DNA of 64,000 nt from Anaerocolumna sp. AGMB13020. Lineage in GTDB: Bacteria; Bacillota; Clostridia; Lachnospirales; Lachnospiraceae. The stretch is from the NCBI RefSeq assembly GCF_033100115.1, contig NZ_CP136910.1, forward strand, positions 1,674,001 through 1,738,000, given 5' to 3'. A program made the position numbers and the translations under genes. Every line of letters begins with the position of its first letter. Position 1 is the stretch's first letter. Of this stretch, positions 36,984 to 46,542 are shown one piece after another. The notes under the pieces are model-generated. The model had not been told where the DNA came from. It was given only the letters and a program-made list of their open reading frames with translations, and ran no database searches.

Positions 36984-39062
36984 TTAATTTATTTGAAAAG
37001 CCTCATTTAAGCTTTCCGTACCTGCCAGTACAAATCTTCCGTCTTTGATAATGGCAGTTTCTTTTCCGCTCTTATTAACCACCGTAATTTCCTCCAGCTC
37101 ATCATATGGAATGGTAATATCCGTATGACAGTTAAAATAAGCCTTTTCAATCTCCGTTAAACGCAGAATGGATACTTCATTGTCTTTGGCAACAATCTTC
37201 TTACCATCCGGATTGCGAAGCGTAAGTTCTTCACTCATTTTATAGCAGGTGTCGCCAACTGCAAAGTGAGGTCCTGTCTTCTCAGCGATGAGTATGGGGA
37301 GCTTATCCCAAATTCCATATTTACCAGCCATTACATAAGCGGTAGTATTGGTACCTATGGCAAATTCGCCCATAGGAAGGGTATCCTGATTATAAAGAAT
37401 ATTTTCTTTCATATATCGTTTATTCTCTTCAGGATTGGTGAAATTACCGCAGTTATACTCTGTTATCATACCATCCTTAAAGGTTATGGAAAGGTCCGTG
37501 TATTCCAGTCCATTTAAGAATATTCTGGATACATTTAAGACTCCCTCTGTACCTGTGAGTTTTGGCGAAGTAAACACTTCTCCCACAGGAATATTTACAT
37601 CAGCGGTACAGTTCTCAAAAATAGTTTCGGTAGCAGAATCTTTTATCTCATAAAGCATGACCTTTAAATCCGTACGATTATTTCCGGTACCTTTTATTCT
37701 GACATATTCACCGGTATCCAGACAATCAATGATTTTCTGCTGAATACCTTTGTAAATATCATTATCCAGGTTGTTTACCTTTACCGTCTCACGGAAGATT
37801 TCCTCAAATTTATCTCCTATTTCAGTAATCGGATATGCAATTATTGTAAAGCTGGTTTCATCCCCTTTGATATATTGATAAAATACCATATTGGAATCAC
37901 GCTGATAAGCCACCGATAACTTCTGCTGCCTTTTATCCAGCTTAATAACTTCCTCTTTTGCTTTTGGCGCAAAATTCTTCTCACCGAAGACCTGAATAAG
38001 AGCCGGTCCTGCAAAATCTGCTGCCTTTTCCTTATACTTCTCAAAAGATGCCTTATAAGCCTGCAGTCTTCGTTCATGAAAAGCTTTGTCCATATATAAT
38101 CCAATATCAAAACGGTGATCATAGTCATATTGATAGTTCGGGCCTGTTGAATGATAGCCGATTCTTAACTGCTGCTTCTTGTCCATACTGGCAGTAGCAG
38201 TACGATACATTATAGGTTTTAAGCCCATTTCTGCAAAATATTCAATCGCATACTTCACCATTCTCTCAAAACCAATGTTATAGCGGATGCATACTGTTTT
38301 CTTTTTGCTCAAATCTATTCCGCCTGCCAGGAAACCTCTTCTATATCCGTCTGTATAAGTAAAAGCCATTGCTTTTACTTCATCCTCCGGCAGTTTATTA
38401 AGAAACGCAGCTGTTTTTATCTCATTCTCTCCGATATATTCACCGAACTGATACAGATATCTTAAATCCGACAGATCCCAGCTCTCAATGATATCCGCAG
38501 CAAAAGAGAGCTCCTCGTCCAACAGCTCTCTGGTACGGTACTCCATTATATCATTGCAATTATCCATATTGAAATCACAAACTGCCCGCTTGATATCCTT
38601 ATAGGTGAATTCATCTTCTTCTTCAAAATAATTGTATATCTCAATCAGTAATTCCATAAAAATGGTCATAAAATAAAGTCTGGATTCCGCCGCGTATACA
38701 ATCATTCCTCTGACTTCAGCATAAAGATAGCTTAGGATTTTTCCATATTTCTTCCCCAGCCTTTCAGCTGCATAAGCAGGATTAGCATAAGAGCTTTCAT
38801 AATTCTCAGGCAGTATATCTTCATATAGGCTTTTATTAAGCGCTTGTAACTCTTCCAGTGACAGATCCTTCAGTTTATTTTGCTCCGTCAGTGCAGAAAA
38901 ATCAACCGCCTTTTCAATAAATGCAGCTGCTTTCATAAAATAATCTCTGTAGGGCTCTTTCACACTTTCTTCTTTTTTTATCTCTTTTACACGCCAAACA
39001 GCAAGCTCGTATCTTTCACGAATGCTATCATTCTGTTCTTTCATAAGTTCCTGGTAATTCAA
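36984..39062 (-). CDS. M29-family aminopeptidase with N-terminal extension
   Basis: 692-residue protein. The C-terminal about 390 residues match thermophilic M29 aminopeptidases: NIPVGEVFTSP with a metal-ligand Glu, MGEFAIGTN, GPHFAVGDTCY and FNCHTDITIPYDE. Typical M29 enzymes are about 410 residues, so the first about 290 residues are an extra helical region (LYAEVRGMIVYAAESRLYFM and similar) of unknown role. The start is TTG with GGAGG 8 bases upstream. It probably releases N-terminal amino acids in the cytosol. It is co-directional with the DUF6142 gene 82 bases upstream. Confidence 0.85.
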   Translation of the reverse strand: MNYQELMKEQNDSIRERYELAVWRVKEIKKEESVKEPYRDYFMKAAAFIEKAVDFSALTEQNKLKDLSLEELQALNKSLYEDILPENYESSYANPAYAAERLGKKYGKILSYLYAEVRGMIVYAAESRLYFMTIFMELLIEIYNYFEEEDEFTYKDIKRAVCDFNMDNCNDIMEYRTRELLDEELSFAADIIESWDLSDLRYLYQFGEYIGENEIKTAAFLNKLPEDEVKAMAFTYTDGYRRGFLAGGIDLSKKKTVCIRYNIGFERMVKYAIEYFAEMGLKPIMYRTATASMDKKQQLRIGYHSTGPNYQYDYDHRFDIGLYMDKAFHERRLQAYKASFEKYKEKAADFAGPALIQVFGEKNFAPKAKEEVIKLDKRQQKLSVAYQRDSNMVFYQYIKGDETSFTIIAYPITEIGDKFEEIFRETVKVNNLDNDIYKGIQQKIIDCLDTGEYVRIKGTGNNRTDLKVMLYEIKDSATETIFENCTADVNIPVGEVFTSPKLTGTEGVLNVSRIFLNGLEYTDLSITFKDGMITEYNCGNFTNPEENKRYMKENILYNQDTLPMGEFAIGTNTTAYVMAGKYGIWDKLPILIAEKTGPHFAVGDTCYKMSEELTLRNPDGKKIVAKDNEVSILRLTEIEKAYFNCHTDITIPYDELEEITVVNKSGKETAIIKDGRFVLAGTESLNEAFQIN

Positions 39063-39144
39063 ATAAGAAACCTCCTCTATACTTCAATTAAGTTTTTCAG
39101 TTACAATATAGGCAACTTTAGCCCTATTATCTTTTAAACACCTG

Positions 39145-39471
39145 TTACATGAAGATTCCCATTACATAGAGTATAAATAAAGAAATCGTAAGAATACCGT
39201 TTATCGACATCCCAGTAATCGGTGCAGTATAATAGATTTCTTTTTCCATGCAGGCTCTCACCCCTACAACAAAACCTACAAAACATAAAATAAACAATAT
39301 CATACCTGCGATTCCAAAAATAATGGAGCCGTTCCCTTTGTATATTCCGGACACTATAAACAGTGTCAAAAGCCCGGCTATACTGACACCACCTATGACT
39401 GTTGATACCATCCCTTTTACAGAATGACTTTTCCCTGTAAACTTGTAGCTGTCTTTTCTTGTTTTAAACAT
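39145..39471 (-). CDS. DUF6142-like small membrane protein
   Basis: 108 residues with three hydrophobic helices (about 27-48, 50-73 and 82-106) after a basic N-terminus with the segment TGKSHSVKGMVSTVIGGVS. This resembles the DUF6142 family, often beside M29 aminopeptidases in Lachnospiraceae. GGGGTGG precedes the ATG. Function unknown. Confidence 0.7.
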   Translation of the reverse strand: MFKTRKDSYKFTGKSHSVKGMVSTVIGGVSIAGLLTLFIVSGIYKGNGSIIFGIAGMILFILCFVGFVVGVRACMEKEIYYTAPITGMSINGILTISLFILYVMGIFM

Positions 39472-39552
39472 ATACCACCCCTTAAAGCTATATCTATAGG
39501 TTGAACTTGTATTTTATATCCGTCTTTATTACATCTGTCTTTTTTTATCCAT

Positions 39553-39590
39553 CTATTATATAATCCTTCTATTGTATAATCCTTCTATTA
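39553..39590. repeat. 16-bp tandem repeat, 2.4 units
   Basis: CTATTATATAATCCTT, then CTATTGTATAATCCTT, then CTATTA. It lies in the T-rich spacer between DUF6142 and the VanZ-like gene; no gene is there. Confidence 0.7.
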
Positions 39591-39693
39591 CTTGTCTGAT
39601 TTGATTCGTTTATTTGATATCAGTTATATTGTTTTCGTTTATCTCATAATCATCTGTTTTGTAGTTCTTTCTATCCTTTTGTTTCGTATTTGA

Positions 39694-40164
39694 TTATTTA
39701 TATTTTCGACGAAATGATCTTAGCAGCTTCCTTGCCAGAAAAAAGCACAGACCTCCTATAAAGCCTCCTATGGTATTCATCAGAAGATCATCAACATCAA
39801 AAATCCCAACTTTAAAAATCAATTGCAGCAGTTCAATTGTAAGACTGAACTCCAGGCTCAAAAGAGTAATATTCAACAATTTTCTGTTGTCCGGGCTAAT
39901 GATGGGTAATACAAATCCAAAAGGTGCAAATGCCAGAACGTTCCCGAATATATTAACGATAAAAGCCTCCGGTCCGATGACATCCCTGTATTCTATAAAT
40001 CGCTTTACTTCTTTAAATAATGTTAAATTATATCTATATTCACCAGAACTAATTGTTCTTCCGTAATGTTCACTAAAAAACAAAAAATATGCCAATAAAA
40101 TAAGATATAACACAAACAGTAAGCGGCTGACAGACATTATTAGTTTGTTACTGAGGTTTTTCAC
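39694..40164 (-). CDS. VanZ-like membrane protein
   Basis: 156-residue integral membrane protein with the VanZ pattern NIFGNVLAFAPFGFVLPII, a Glu-x2-Gln (ELLQLIF) and FDVDDLLMNTIGGFIGG, and about four helices. VanZ proper gives low teicoplanin resistance; the wider family has no agreed function. I chose the GTG at 40164, with GGAGG 9 bases upstream; the frame opens at a TTG 36 bases earlier, without a site. The seven-copy 64-bp array lies directly upstream. Confidence 0.82.
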   Translation of the reverse strand: MKNLSNKLIMSVSRLLFVLYLILLAYFLFFSEHYGRTISSGEYRYNLTLFKEVKRFIEYRDVIGPEAFIVNIFGNVLAFAPFGFVLPIISPDNRKLLNITLLSLEFSLTIELLQLIFKVGIFDVDDLLMNTIGGFIGGLCFFLARKLLRSFRRKYK

Positions 40165-40232
40165 TGACAAAGTCCTCCACTGCAGGTTTTTATATCTCAA
40201 CTATTATAAATCAAAACCATAGGTACGTAAAG

Positions 40233-40680
40233 GGGGCATAAGTTGAAAACTAAAAGATGTTTTCAACTTTCTTATTAAATGTGTGCCAAAGCACAGAGGG
40301 CATAAGTTGAAAACTAAAAGATGTTTTCAACTTTCTTATTAAATGTGTGCTAAAGCACAGAGGGCATAAGTTGAAAACTAAAAGATGTTTTCAACTTTCT
40401 TATTAAATGTGTGCTAAAGCACAGAGGGCATAAGTTGAAAACTAAAAGATGTTTTCAACTTTCTTATTAAATGTGTGCTAAAGCACAGAGAGCATAAGTT
40501 GAAAACTAAGAGATGTTTTCAACTTTCTTATTAAATGTGTACTAAAGCACAGAGGGCATAAGTTGAAAACTAAAAGATGTTTTCAACTTTCTTATTAAAT
40601 GTGTGCTAAAGCACAGGGAGTTTAAGTTATAAACTAAAAGATGTTTTCAGCTTTCTCATTATATGTGTGTGCTAAAGCAC
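40233..40680. repeat. 64-bp tandem repeat array, seven units
   Basis: Seven head-to-tail 64-bp units starting at 40233, 40297, 40361, 40425, 40489, 40553 and 40617; the first six are nearly identical and the last is degraded. Each unit holds two inverted repeats, AGTTGAAAA/TTTTCAACT around a 10-base loop and GTGC/GCAC around four bases. There are no spacers, so it is not a CRISPR. It lies in the roughly 650-base gap between the VanZ-like gene and the Ig-domain gene, upstream of the former. Confidence 0.95.
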
Positions 40681-40731
40681 GTCATAAAGCGCAGTATATG
40701 TTCAAATTTGAAAACAAAAAAGCAATAAGAA

Positions 40732-40764
40732 AGAGCCTCCGCAAATCTATCCTGCGGAAGCTCT
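40732..40764 (-). terminator. Terminator of the Ig-domain gene
   Basis: AGAGC-x2-CCGCA (40732-40743) pairs with TGCGG-x2-GCTCT (40753-40764), followed on the minus strand by TTCTTATTGCTTTTTTG. It lies 56 bases past the stop codon. Confidence 0.85.
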
Positions 40765-40819
40765 TCCAGCTTAATTCTATAGCTTATAACCTAAGTATGT
40801 CTTTCATAAAATATACAAA

Positions 40820-43378
40820 TTAATAATTAGGGACTACTGTTACTTCTGTAAAGGTTGCTGCATTACCGCTGGTATCTGTTACAGAGTTGCTTATTGTAGC
40901 CTTAATTGTAATCGGTACACCCTTAACAGGTGTATTATTTAACAGAATCATAACTTTGTTGTCTGCAAAGGAGCAGCTGTAAGCCATATTGATATTATTC
41001 TGTAAAGCCTCAAAGCTGGGGTTTCCTTTTACATTCTCGCTGAAAGTCAGAGTGACGATATTAGGATAGGAGTAAGTTGCTCCCGTCAAATAAGGTCCTG
41101 AATTTTCAGTTAATGCAATGGTGCTGCTAAAAGGATTCATAGCTGTATACGTATTGTTGTAACCCTTGATATTCGTTATGGTAATCGGATACAAGGTTGT
41201 ATAGGATATGGAACCTGCTGCTACAGTCAGGGTTATGGTTGCTCCTGTAGTTGTATTAGAGGTAAGCTCAGCCTTAATAATGCTTACGCCTGGTATATAG
41301 TAGTTAGAAATCGTCTGCGCGGTTACTTCATCAACTTTATCTGCAAAGGTTACAAATATCTGGCTGGGCGTAACCGGTGACTGGGTTACTGACCTCGGAC
41401 CTGGTAAGATAGATGATGCAGTGGCTGTCTTTGCAAGCTGTATCGTTTCTGCCGCATTTGTATTATAATACTGATCCTTCACTAATCCAGAAGGTACTAC
41501 TATGGTGTATTGACCTGCATCACTGAATTGTGAAGCATTCAAGATTAAGGTAACTATATTTCCGCTGACAGAAGCCATATAGGATATGGTTCTGTTGCTA
41601 TAGATGTCATTATTTGAGGTAACAACTCTGGTAGCTGTAAGGTTACCGGTCTGTGACATAAGCGTAACATCTTTATTATAAGTCAATGTTAACAGATAAG
41701 TATCTACTCCGTTTACACTTTCTGTCCTCAGTTCAAACTTACTAATACTAGGTATGTTCGTAGTAATCGTAAAGTCAACGGTATAGGTCAGGAAGGTCCT
41801 GCCGGTAGTATCGGAAGGATTAACATTGTAGCTGTCCCACATACCGATAAATACCTTCTGAACACCGGTTAGCAGAGCTCCTGTGGAAGAAATAGTGTAA
41901 TTAACCTTCTTAGCATCTGTGGCGTCTACTGTACCATTGGTAATATATTCACCGTTACTTAGCTGAAGGACACCGGGAACACGGATATTTCTGCTAAAGG
42001 TAGCTGATATGGTATTGTAGCCGGTTCTCTCGATCTTAACAATATTCGCCTGAGGTTTATAGGATGTATCTGTACCAACGATAACAGAAATATTGTATGT
42101 TGTAGGATAGTTTCCTGCAAGATCTTTCACACCGGATAAAACCACTGTGAACTGTTTGTCTTTATCATAGCTGGAAATGCTTGACATATCTATGATCAAG
42201 GACTTACCATCAGTACTGGGCTTGTAATTGGTCTTGCTCTTAAGCAGAGCCAGAGTTGCAGGTAAAGCCTGTGTTGCTGTTGAAGTCGTATTCAATCTGG
42301 CATCCAGGATAGTCAAGCCTGAGAAATCCATACTTTCCGAGAAGTTAATGGATGCCTTATAACCGGAATCATCTACTGTAAAGCCCGTATAATACGGCGG
42401 TGTAGTATCAACATAGGTCAAATCAGTATAATAGTTCTGCATTGCTATGCCTTCTGTTGAAAGAATAGCAGATGATACATGTATATTATATTTACCACTG
42501 AAAATTTTTGTTGTATTAATGGTTAATACTTTCGCATCAGAGGATAAAGTTCCGGATAAGGTACCTACCCCAGCTGCCAGATTTCCTTTATCGTCTGCTT
42601 TTGGAGTAATCTCCACAACATTTAAAAGCTTCTTATTCTTATCAAAAATCGTAGCTGCATCCACTGCACGATCAAACGTAACTGTCAGCGTGGAATTATC
42701 CGTAATGACTGCTGACTTAACTCTTGCTGTCTTGCCTGCCACTTCAATATTTATGCTACTGAAAACACTGCTCTTAGAGGCTCCGGCTGCTGTCATGGAA
42801 GCAGTTGCCGTAAGAATTACAAATCCAGGTTTGATTCCGGTAACAACACCATCTTTATCAACGGTTGCAAACTCTGGCTTGTTAATGCTGTAGGTTACTA
42901 CATCATTGGCATTGGAGGGTGTTAAAGTTACATTGAAATCATACTTTTCACCAACCTCAAGCAAATGTCTGCCATTGTTATCTGCAGTATCAGTTGCGTT
43001 ATTAATTGCAATTTTCGTTGCAGGTATCTTAACAGTTACCTTACAGCTTAAAGTAGTTGTCTTCTTATTCGTATATGTAATCGTTAATTTAATGGTTGCG
43101 CTGCCTTTTCCCTTTGCCGTAACATAACCGGTAGTAGCGCCCACTGTTGCAATCTTCTTATTGGATGATGTCCATTTGGTGGATTTTACTTTTGATTTAT
43201 CCAGATTCTTTACACTTAAGGTAAAAGTTGAGCCAACCCCTACCAGAGTTCTAGCTTTCGTGGAAAGAGCCGGTGCTGCTGCCGCTTTGGCAGTAATGGA
43301 ACCTATAGAGGTAAGCAGCGGCAATATCATCGCAGTAATCATAAGAACTGCCAGTGCTTTTCTCATTCCTTTTTTCAT
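40820..43378 (-). CDS. Secreted multi-Ig-domain surface protein
   Basis: 852-residue exported protein beginning MKKGMRKALAVLMITAMILP, with a cleavable signal (about 1-32) and no later membrane helix. Two BIG2-type bacterial Ig domains come first (about 36-115, KWTSSNKKIATVGATTGYVT; about 120-210, VDKDGVVTGIKPGFVILTA), then about six beta-sandwich modules with repeated patterns such as SINFSESMDFSG, ATFSRNI and LTFSENVKGNP (SbsA Ig-like type). There is no sortase motif or SLH domain, so anchoring is unclear. GAGGAGG precedes the ATG at 43378. Probably an adhesin or cell-envelope protein. Confidence 0.8.
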   Translation of the reverse strand: MKKGMRKALAVLMITAMILPLLTSIGSITAKAAAAPALSTKARTLVGVGSTFTLSVKNLDKSKVKSTKWTSSNKKIATVGATTGYVTAKGKGSATIKLTITYTNKKTTTLSCKVTVKIPATKIAINNATDTADNNGRHLLEVGEKYDFNVTLTPSNANDVVTYSINKPEFATVDKDGVVTGIKPGFVILTATASMTAAGASKSSVFSSINIEVAGKTARVKSAVITDNSTLTVTFDRAVDAATIFDKNKKLLNVVEITPKADDKGNLAAGVGTLSGTLSSDAKVLTINTTKIFSGKYNIHVSSAILSTEGIAMQNYYTDLTYVDTTPPYYTGFTVDDSGYKASINFSESMDFSGLTILDARLNTTSTATQALPATLALLKSKTNYKPSTDGKSLIIDMSSISSYDKDKQFTVVLSGVKDLAGNYPTTYNISVIVGTDTSYKPQANIVKIERTGYNTISATFSRNIRVPGVLQLSNGEYITNGTVDATDAKKVNYTISSTGALLTGVQKVFIGMWDSYNVNPSDTTGRTFLTYTVDFTITTNIPSISKFELRTESVNGVDTYLLTLTYNKDVTLMSQTGNLTATRVVTSNNDIYSNRTISYMASVSGNIVTLILNASQFSDAGQYTIVVPSGLVKDQYYNTNAAETIQLAKTATASSILPGPRSVTQSPVTPSQIFVTFADKVDEVTAQTISNYYIPGVSIIKAELTSNTTTGATITLTVAAGSISYTTLYPITITNIKGYNNTYTAMNPFSSTIALTENSGPYLTGATYSYPNIVTLTFSENVKGNPSFEALQNNINMAYSCSFADNKVMILLNNTPVKGVPITIKATISNSVTDTSGNAATFTEVTVVPNY

Positions 43379-43585
43379 ATTGAACCTCCTCTGTTGTTTA
43401 TTTGTCTGACTAATGTTATTGTACATCATAATGGCTTAATTTGTCAAAACCTTGTCAGAAAAGTGTCACGGGCGTCAAACGTCGTTTTTATCCTTGGAAT
43501 GGTTGTTTGCACAAAACTGAAGGGCTCACGCTTCCATAACAATGTATAAGAAGCCCAGATTCTCTGTGGCTTTTGTGCTTGGCAT

Positions 43586-43690
43586 ATCCTCAAAGAGAAA
43601 CCTAACATCGCTCGTACAATCCTTTAGAGGATATATATCCTCTAAAGAGAAATCTAACATCGCTCGTACAATCCTTTGAGGATATAGCAC
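43586..43690. repeat. Two-copy 50-bp direct repeat with terminal inverted arms
   Basis: Two near-identical copies begin near 43586 and 43637, sharing CTAACATCGCTCGTACAATC. Each starts with ATCCTC and ends with GAGGAT, so copies are flanked by short inverted arms. They lie in the roughly 420-base spacer between the Ig-domain gene and pheT. No supported gene is in this spacer. Confidence 0.8.
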
Positions 43691-43797
43691 AAATTGAAAG
43701 AGAAAAGGACTTCGATACATTTCCATAGTGCACATTCATTTTCTGTTAATGCAAATCTTTTGTATGCTTATTAATACAGGGTCTCCCTGGTTTGTTG

Positions 43798-46236
43798 CTA
43801 TTGTCTTAATTCAATTCCCATATTACTGAGATTCTTGAGGATTTTGTTCATAACCTCTGAAATATCCTTCTCCTCCAACGTTCTGTCCTTTGCACGGAAA
43901 GAGAGGGAATATGCCATGGATTTAAATCCTGTCTTGATCTGTGATCCTTCATAGATATCAAAGAGTTCACAGTTCTCAAGTATGCTGCCGGAGCTCTTGC
44001 GGATAACTTCCTCAACCTGACCGGCTGTTATCTCTTTCTGAACCAGCATGCTTAAATCTCTGGTAACTGCAGGATATTTTGCTATTCCCTGATATTTGAT
44101 ATCAAAGGAAGCTCTTGCTACGATTTCAGGCATATCCAATACTCCGACATAAGCCTTATCCCCGATATCATAACCCTCCAGTACATCCGGATGAATTTCA
44201 CCCAGGTAACCGATAATCGTGCCGTCATATGTCATTTCAGCCTGTCTTCCCGGATGAAGATAAGGCTTTAAGTCTCCGGGTTCATAGCTTACTCTGTCCT
44301 TTAATCCCACTTTCATAAGGATTTCTTCCAGCACACCCTTTAATTCAAAGAAATCTCCCTCACCATAGAAAGCGAGCACTAACTGTACTCTTTCCTCTGG
44401 AAGTTCTGTCAGAGGAAGTGCTTTCGGCAGATAGGTATTACATAATTCATAAAGGCGAACATTCTTGTTTCTGCGGTTATAATTCGTGGACAATGACAGA
44501 AACATTCCATTAAGAGGAAGCGTTCTCATAATACTATAGTCTTCACCAAGAGGGTTTGATATAACAACTGCCTGTCGTTTCTTATCCTCTTGTGTCAGAA
44601 GTAGTTTGTCAAACACCTTGGGGCTTTCAAAGGAGTAGCTCATAGCCTCTGAGAAACCGCATTGCTCTGCAACATTTCTTGCTACATTCTCAATACGAAG
44701 CTTAAAAGGAAGGCTTCCTGTTGTAGCTTCTCCTGTAGGAAGGGTTGTGGGTATGTTGTCATACCCAAAGAAACGTGCTACTTCTTCGTCTAAATCAGCC
44801 TGAAGATTAACATCCTGTCTCCAGCTTGGTACGATTACTTCACTGGTGGCTTCATCATAGCTTAAACCAATTTTCATAAAGTAAGAAAGCATGGTCTCTT
44901 TGGAAAGGTCTGTACCAAGTACTTTATTGGTTCTTTTATAATCAAAAGGAACTCTCTTTTCTGTACGGATTATGGGGTATACATCTGCTGCACCGCCCAC
45001 AACTTCACCGGCTCCCAGTTCTTCAATCAACTGGCAGGCCCTATTAATTGCTTCCAGTGCCGTATTGGGATCCAAGCCCTTCTCAAACTTAGCTGCCGCA
45101 TCGGTTCTAAGTCCAAGTTTCTTACCGGAAAGACGAATATTTGTACCGTCAAAGCAAGCAGCTTCAAAGAGCAGAGTAGTTGCTTCTTCTGTAATCTTTG
45201 AGTTCTCTCCGCCCATGATTCCGGCGATACCAACAGGCTTTTCACCATCACAGATCATAAGGATGGAGGAATCAATCTTTCTTACCTGCCCATCAAGGGT
45301 AGTAAACTCTTCTCCGTCTTTTCCTCTGCGTACTATAATCTCTTTGCCTGCTATCAGATCAAGATCATAGGCATGCATAGGCTGTGCATATTCTTCCATT
45401 ACGTAATTTGTGATATCAACAATGTTGTTAATCGGCCTGATACCACAAGCTGCCAGTCTTCTCTGCATCCACTGAGGTGAAGGTGCTATCTTGATGTTCT
45501 TAACCACTCTTGCTACATATCTGGAGCAAAGATCAGTGTCTTCGATGGAAACCTTGATAAAATCTGAAGCCTTTTCGCTGTTGCCGGTTTCCTTCACAAC
45601 AGGAGGAACAAACTCCTGCTGAAAGGTTGCTGCCGCTTCTCTGGCAAGACCGATTACACCAAAACAATCCACGCGGTTTGAGGTTATCTCATATTCGAAC
45701 ACTACATCGTTAAGTCCCAGAGCTTCTACTGCACTGGAGCCGATTTTTAAATCCTTGTAGGCGTCGTTATGGCTGAAGATATAAATCCCATTATCTGGAG
45801 CATCGGGATACATCTCTTTACTGGAACCCAGTTCTTCAATAGAACACATCATGCCAAAGGATTCCACTCCGCGAAGCTTACCCTTCTTAATCTTGATACC
45901 ACCAGCTGTTTTATTTCCGTCGTGTCCTCCGGCAACTCTTCCGCCTTCTAATACAACAGGTATAACATCTCCTTCGGATACATTGGGAGCACCTGTTACG
46001 ATCTGCACCGTCTCTCCTTCCTCTGTAATTTGTACCTGACAGATAATCAGTTTATCTGCATCCGGATGTCTTTCTATCTTTAATATCTTACCTACTACTA
46101 TTTTCTCAAGATCCCTGTCAAGGGCTTCAAAACCTTCAACCTTACTACCGCTTAAGGTCATTTTATCCGTATATTCCTGAGGGGTAACGTTAAGCCCCGG
46201 CACATATGCTTTAATCCATGACAATGGCGTATTCAT
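43798..46236 (-). CDS. pheT: Phenylalanine-tRNA ligase beta subunit
   Basis: 812-residue non-catalytic subunit of the alpha2-beta2 synthetase. An N-terminal tRNA-binding domain (about 40-155) is followed by the B3/B4 editing domain (about 210-400), the B5 domain, the catalytic-like core, and a C-terminal anticodon-binding FDX-ACB domain (about 718-812: GIAKYPAVTRDLSMLV). The length is standard. GGAGGAG precedes the ATG. It lies 292 bases after pheS, a long gap because of an internal repeat array, but is expected under the same T-box. Confidence 0.97.
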   Translation of the reverse strand: MNTPLSWIKAYVPGLNVTPQEYTDKMTLSGSKVEGFEALDRDLEKIVVGKILKIERHPDADKLIICQVQITEEGETVQIVTGAPNVSEGDVIPVVLEGGRVAGGHDGNKTAGGIKIKKGKLRGVESFGMMCSIEELGSSKEMYPDAPDNGIYIFSHNDAYKDLKIGSSAVEALGLNDVVFEYEITSNRVDCFGVIGLAREAAATFQQEFVPPVVKETGNSEKASDFIKVSIEDTDLCSRYVARVVKNIKIAPSPQWMQRRLAACGIRPINNIVDITNYVMEEYAQPMHAYDLDLIAGKEIIVRRGKDGEEFTTLDGQVRKIDSSILMICDGEKPVGIAGIMGGENSKITEEATTLLFEAACFDGTNIRLSGKKLGLRTDAAAKFEKGLDPNTALEAINRACQLIEELGAGEVVGGAADVYPIIRTEKRVPFDYKRTNKVLGTDLSKETMLSYFMKIGLSYDEATSEVIVPSWRQDVNLQADLDEEVARFFGYDNIPTTLPTGEATTGSLPFKLRIENVARNVAEQCGFSEAMSYSFESPKVFDKLLLTQEDKKRQAVVISNPLGEDYSIMRTLPLNGMFLSLSTNYNRRNKNVRLYELCNTYLPKALPLTELPEERVQLVLAFYGEGDFFELKGVLEEILMKVGLKDRVSYEPGDLKPYLHPGRQAEMTYDGTIIGYLGEIHPDVLEGYDIGDKAYVGVLDMPEIVARASFDIKYQGIAKYPAVTRDLSMLVQKEITAGQVEEVIRKSSGSILENCELFDIYEGSQIKTGFKSMAYSLSFRAKDRTLEEKDISEVMNKILKNLSNMGIELRQ

Positions 46237-46383
46237 GTGTCTCCTCCTATTATCTGTTTCTTTCTCTATTAATTGTATTAAGTCTCTTCTGGAAACTTAA
46301 TGCTGTTAAAATTGCTCTATGGCATACTCTCACTATTGATTCTATCCTGATAAAACAATGCCTTCCTGGCATGGCTTTCTATT

Positions 46384-46542
46384 AAGACACTCTAGAATTA
46401 TTTCATAAGTCACTCTAAAATAGTTTCGTAAGTCACTCTAGAATTGTTTCATAAGTCACTCTAAAATAGTTTTTTAAGTCACTCTAGAATTGTTTCATAA
46501 GTCACTCTAAAATAGTTTTTAAGTCACTCTAGAATTGTTTCA
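46384..46542. repeat. 23-bp tandem repeats derived from the pheS 3' end
   Basis: Seven units of about 23 bases, alternating between types containing CTCTAGAATT and CTCTAAAATA. The first unit on the coding strand contains the last pheS codons and its TAG stop, so the array appears to have grown by duplication of the end of pheS. It lengthens the pheS-pheT spacer. Confidence 0.85.

Noticed and set aside
40233..40680. CRISPR array
   Set aside because: Units are 64 bp, contiguous and nearly identical with no unique spacers, and no cas gene is present.
43526..43735. 69-codon minus-strand ORF before the Ig-domain gene
   Set aside because: It is made largely of the 50-bp direct repeats, has no ribosome site and no protein-like pattern.
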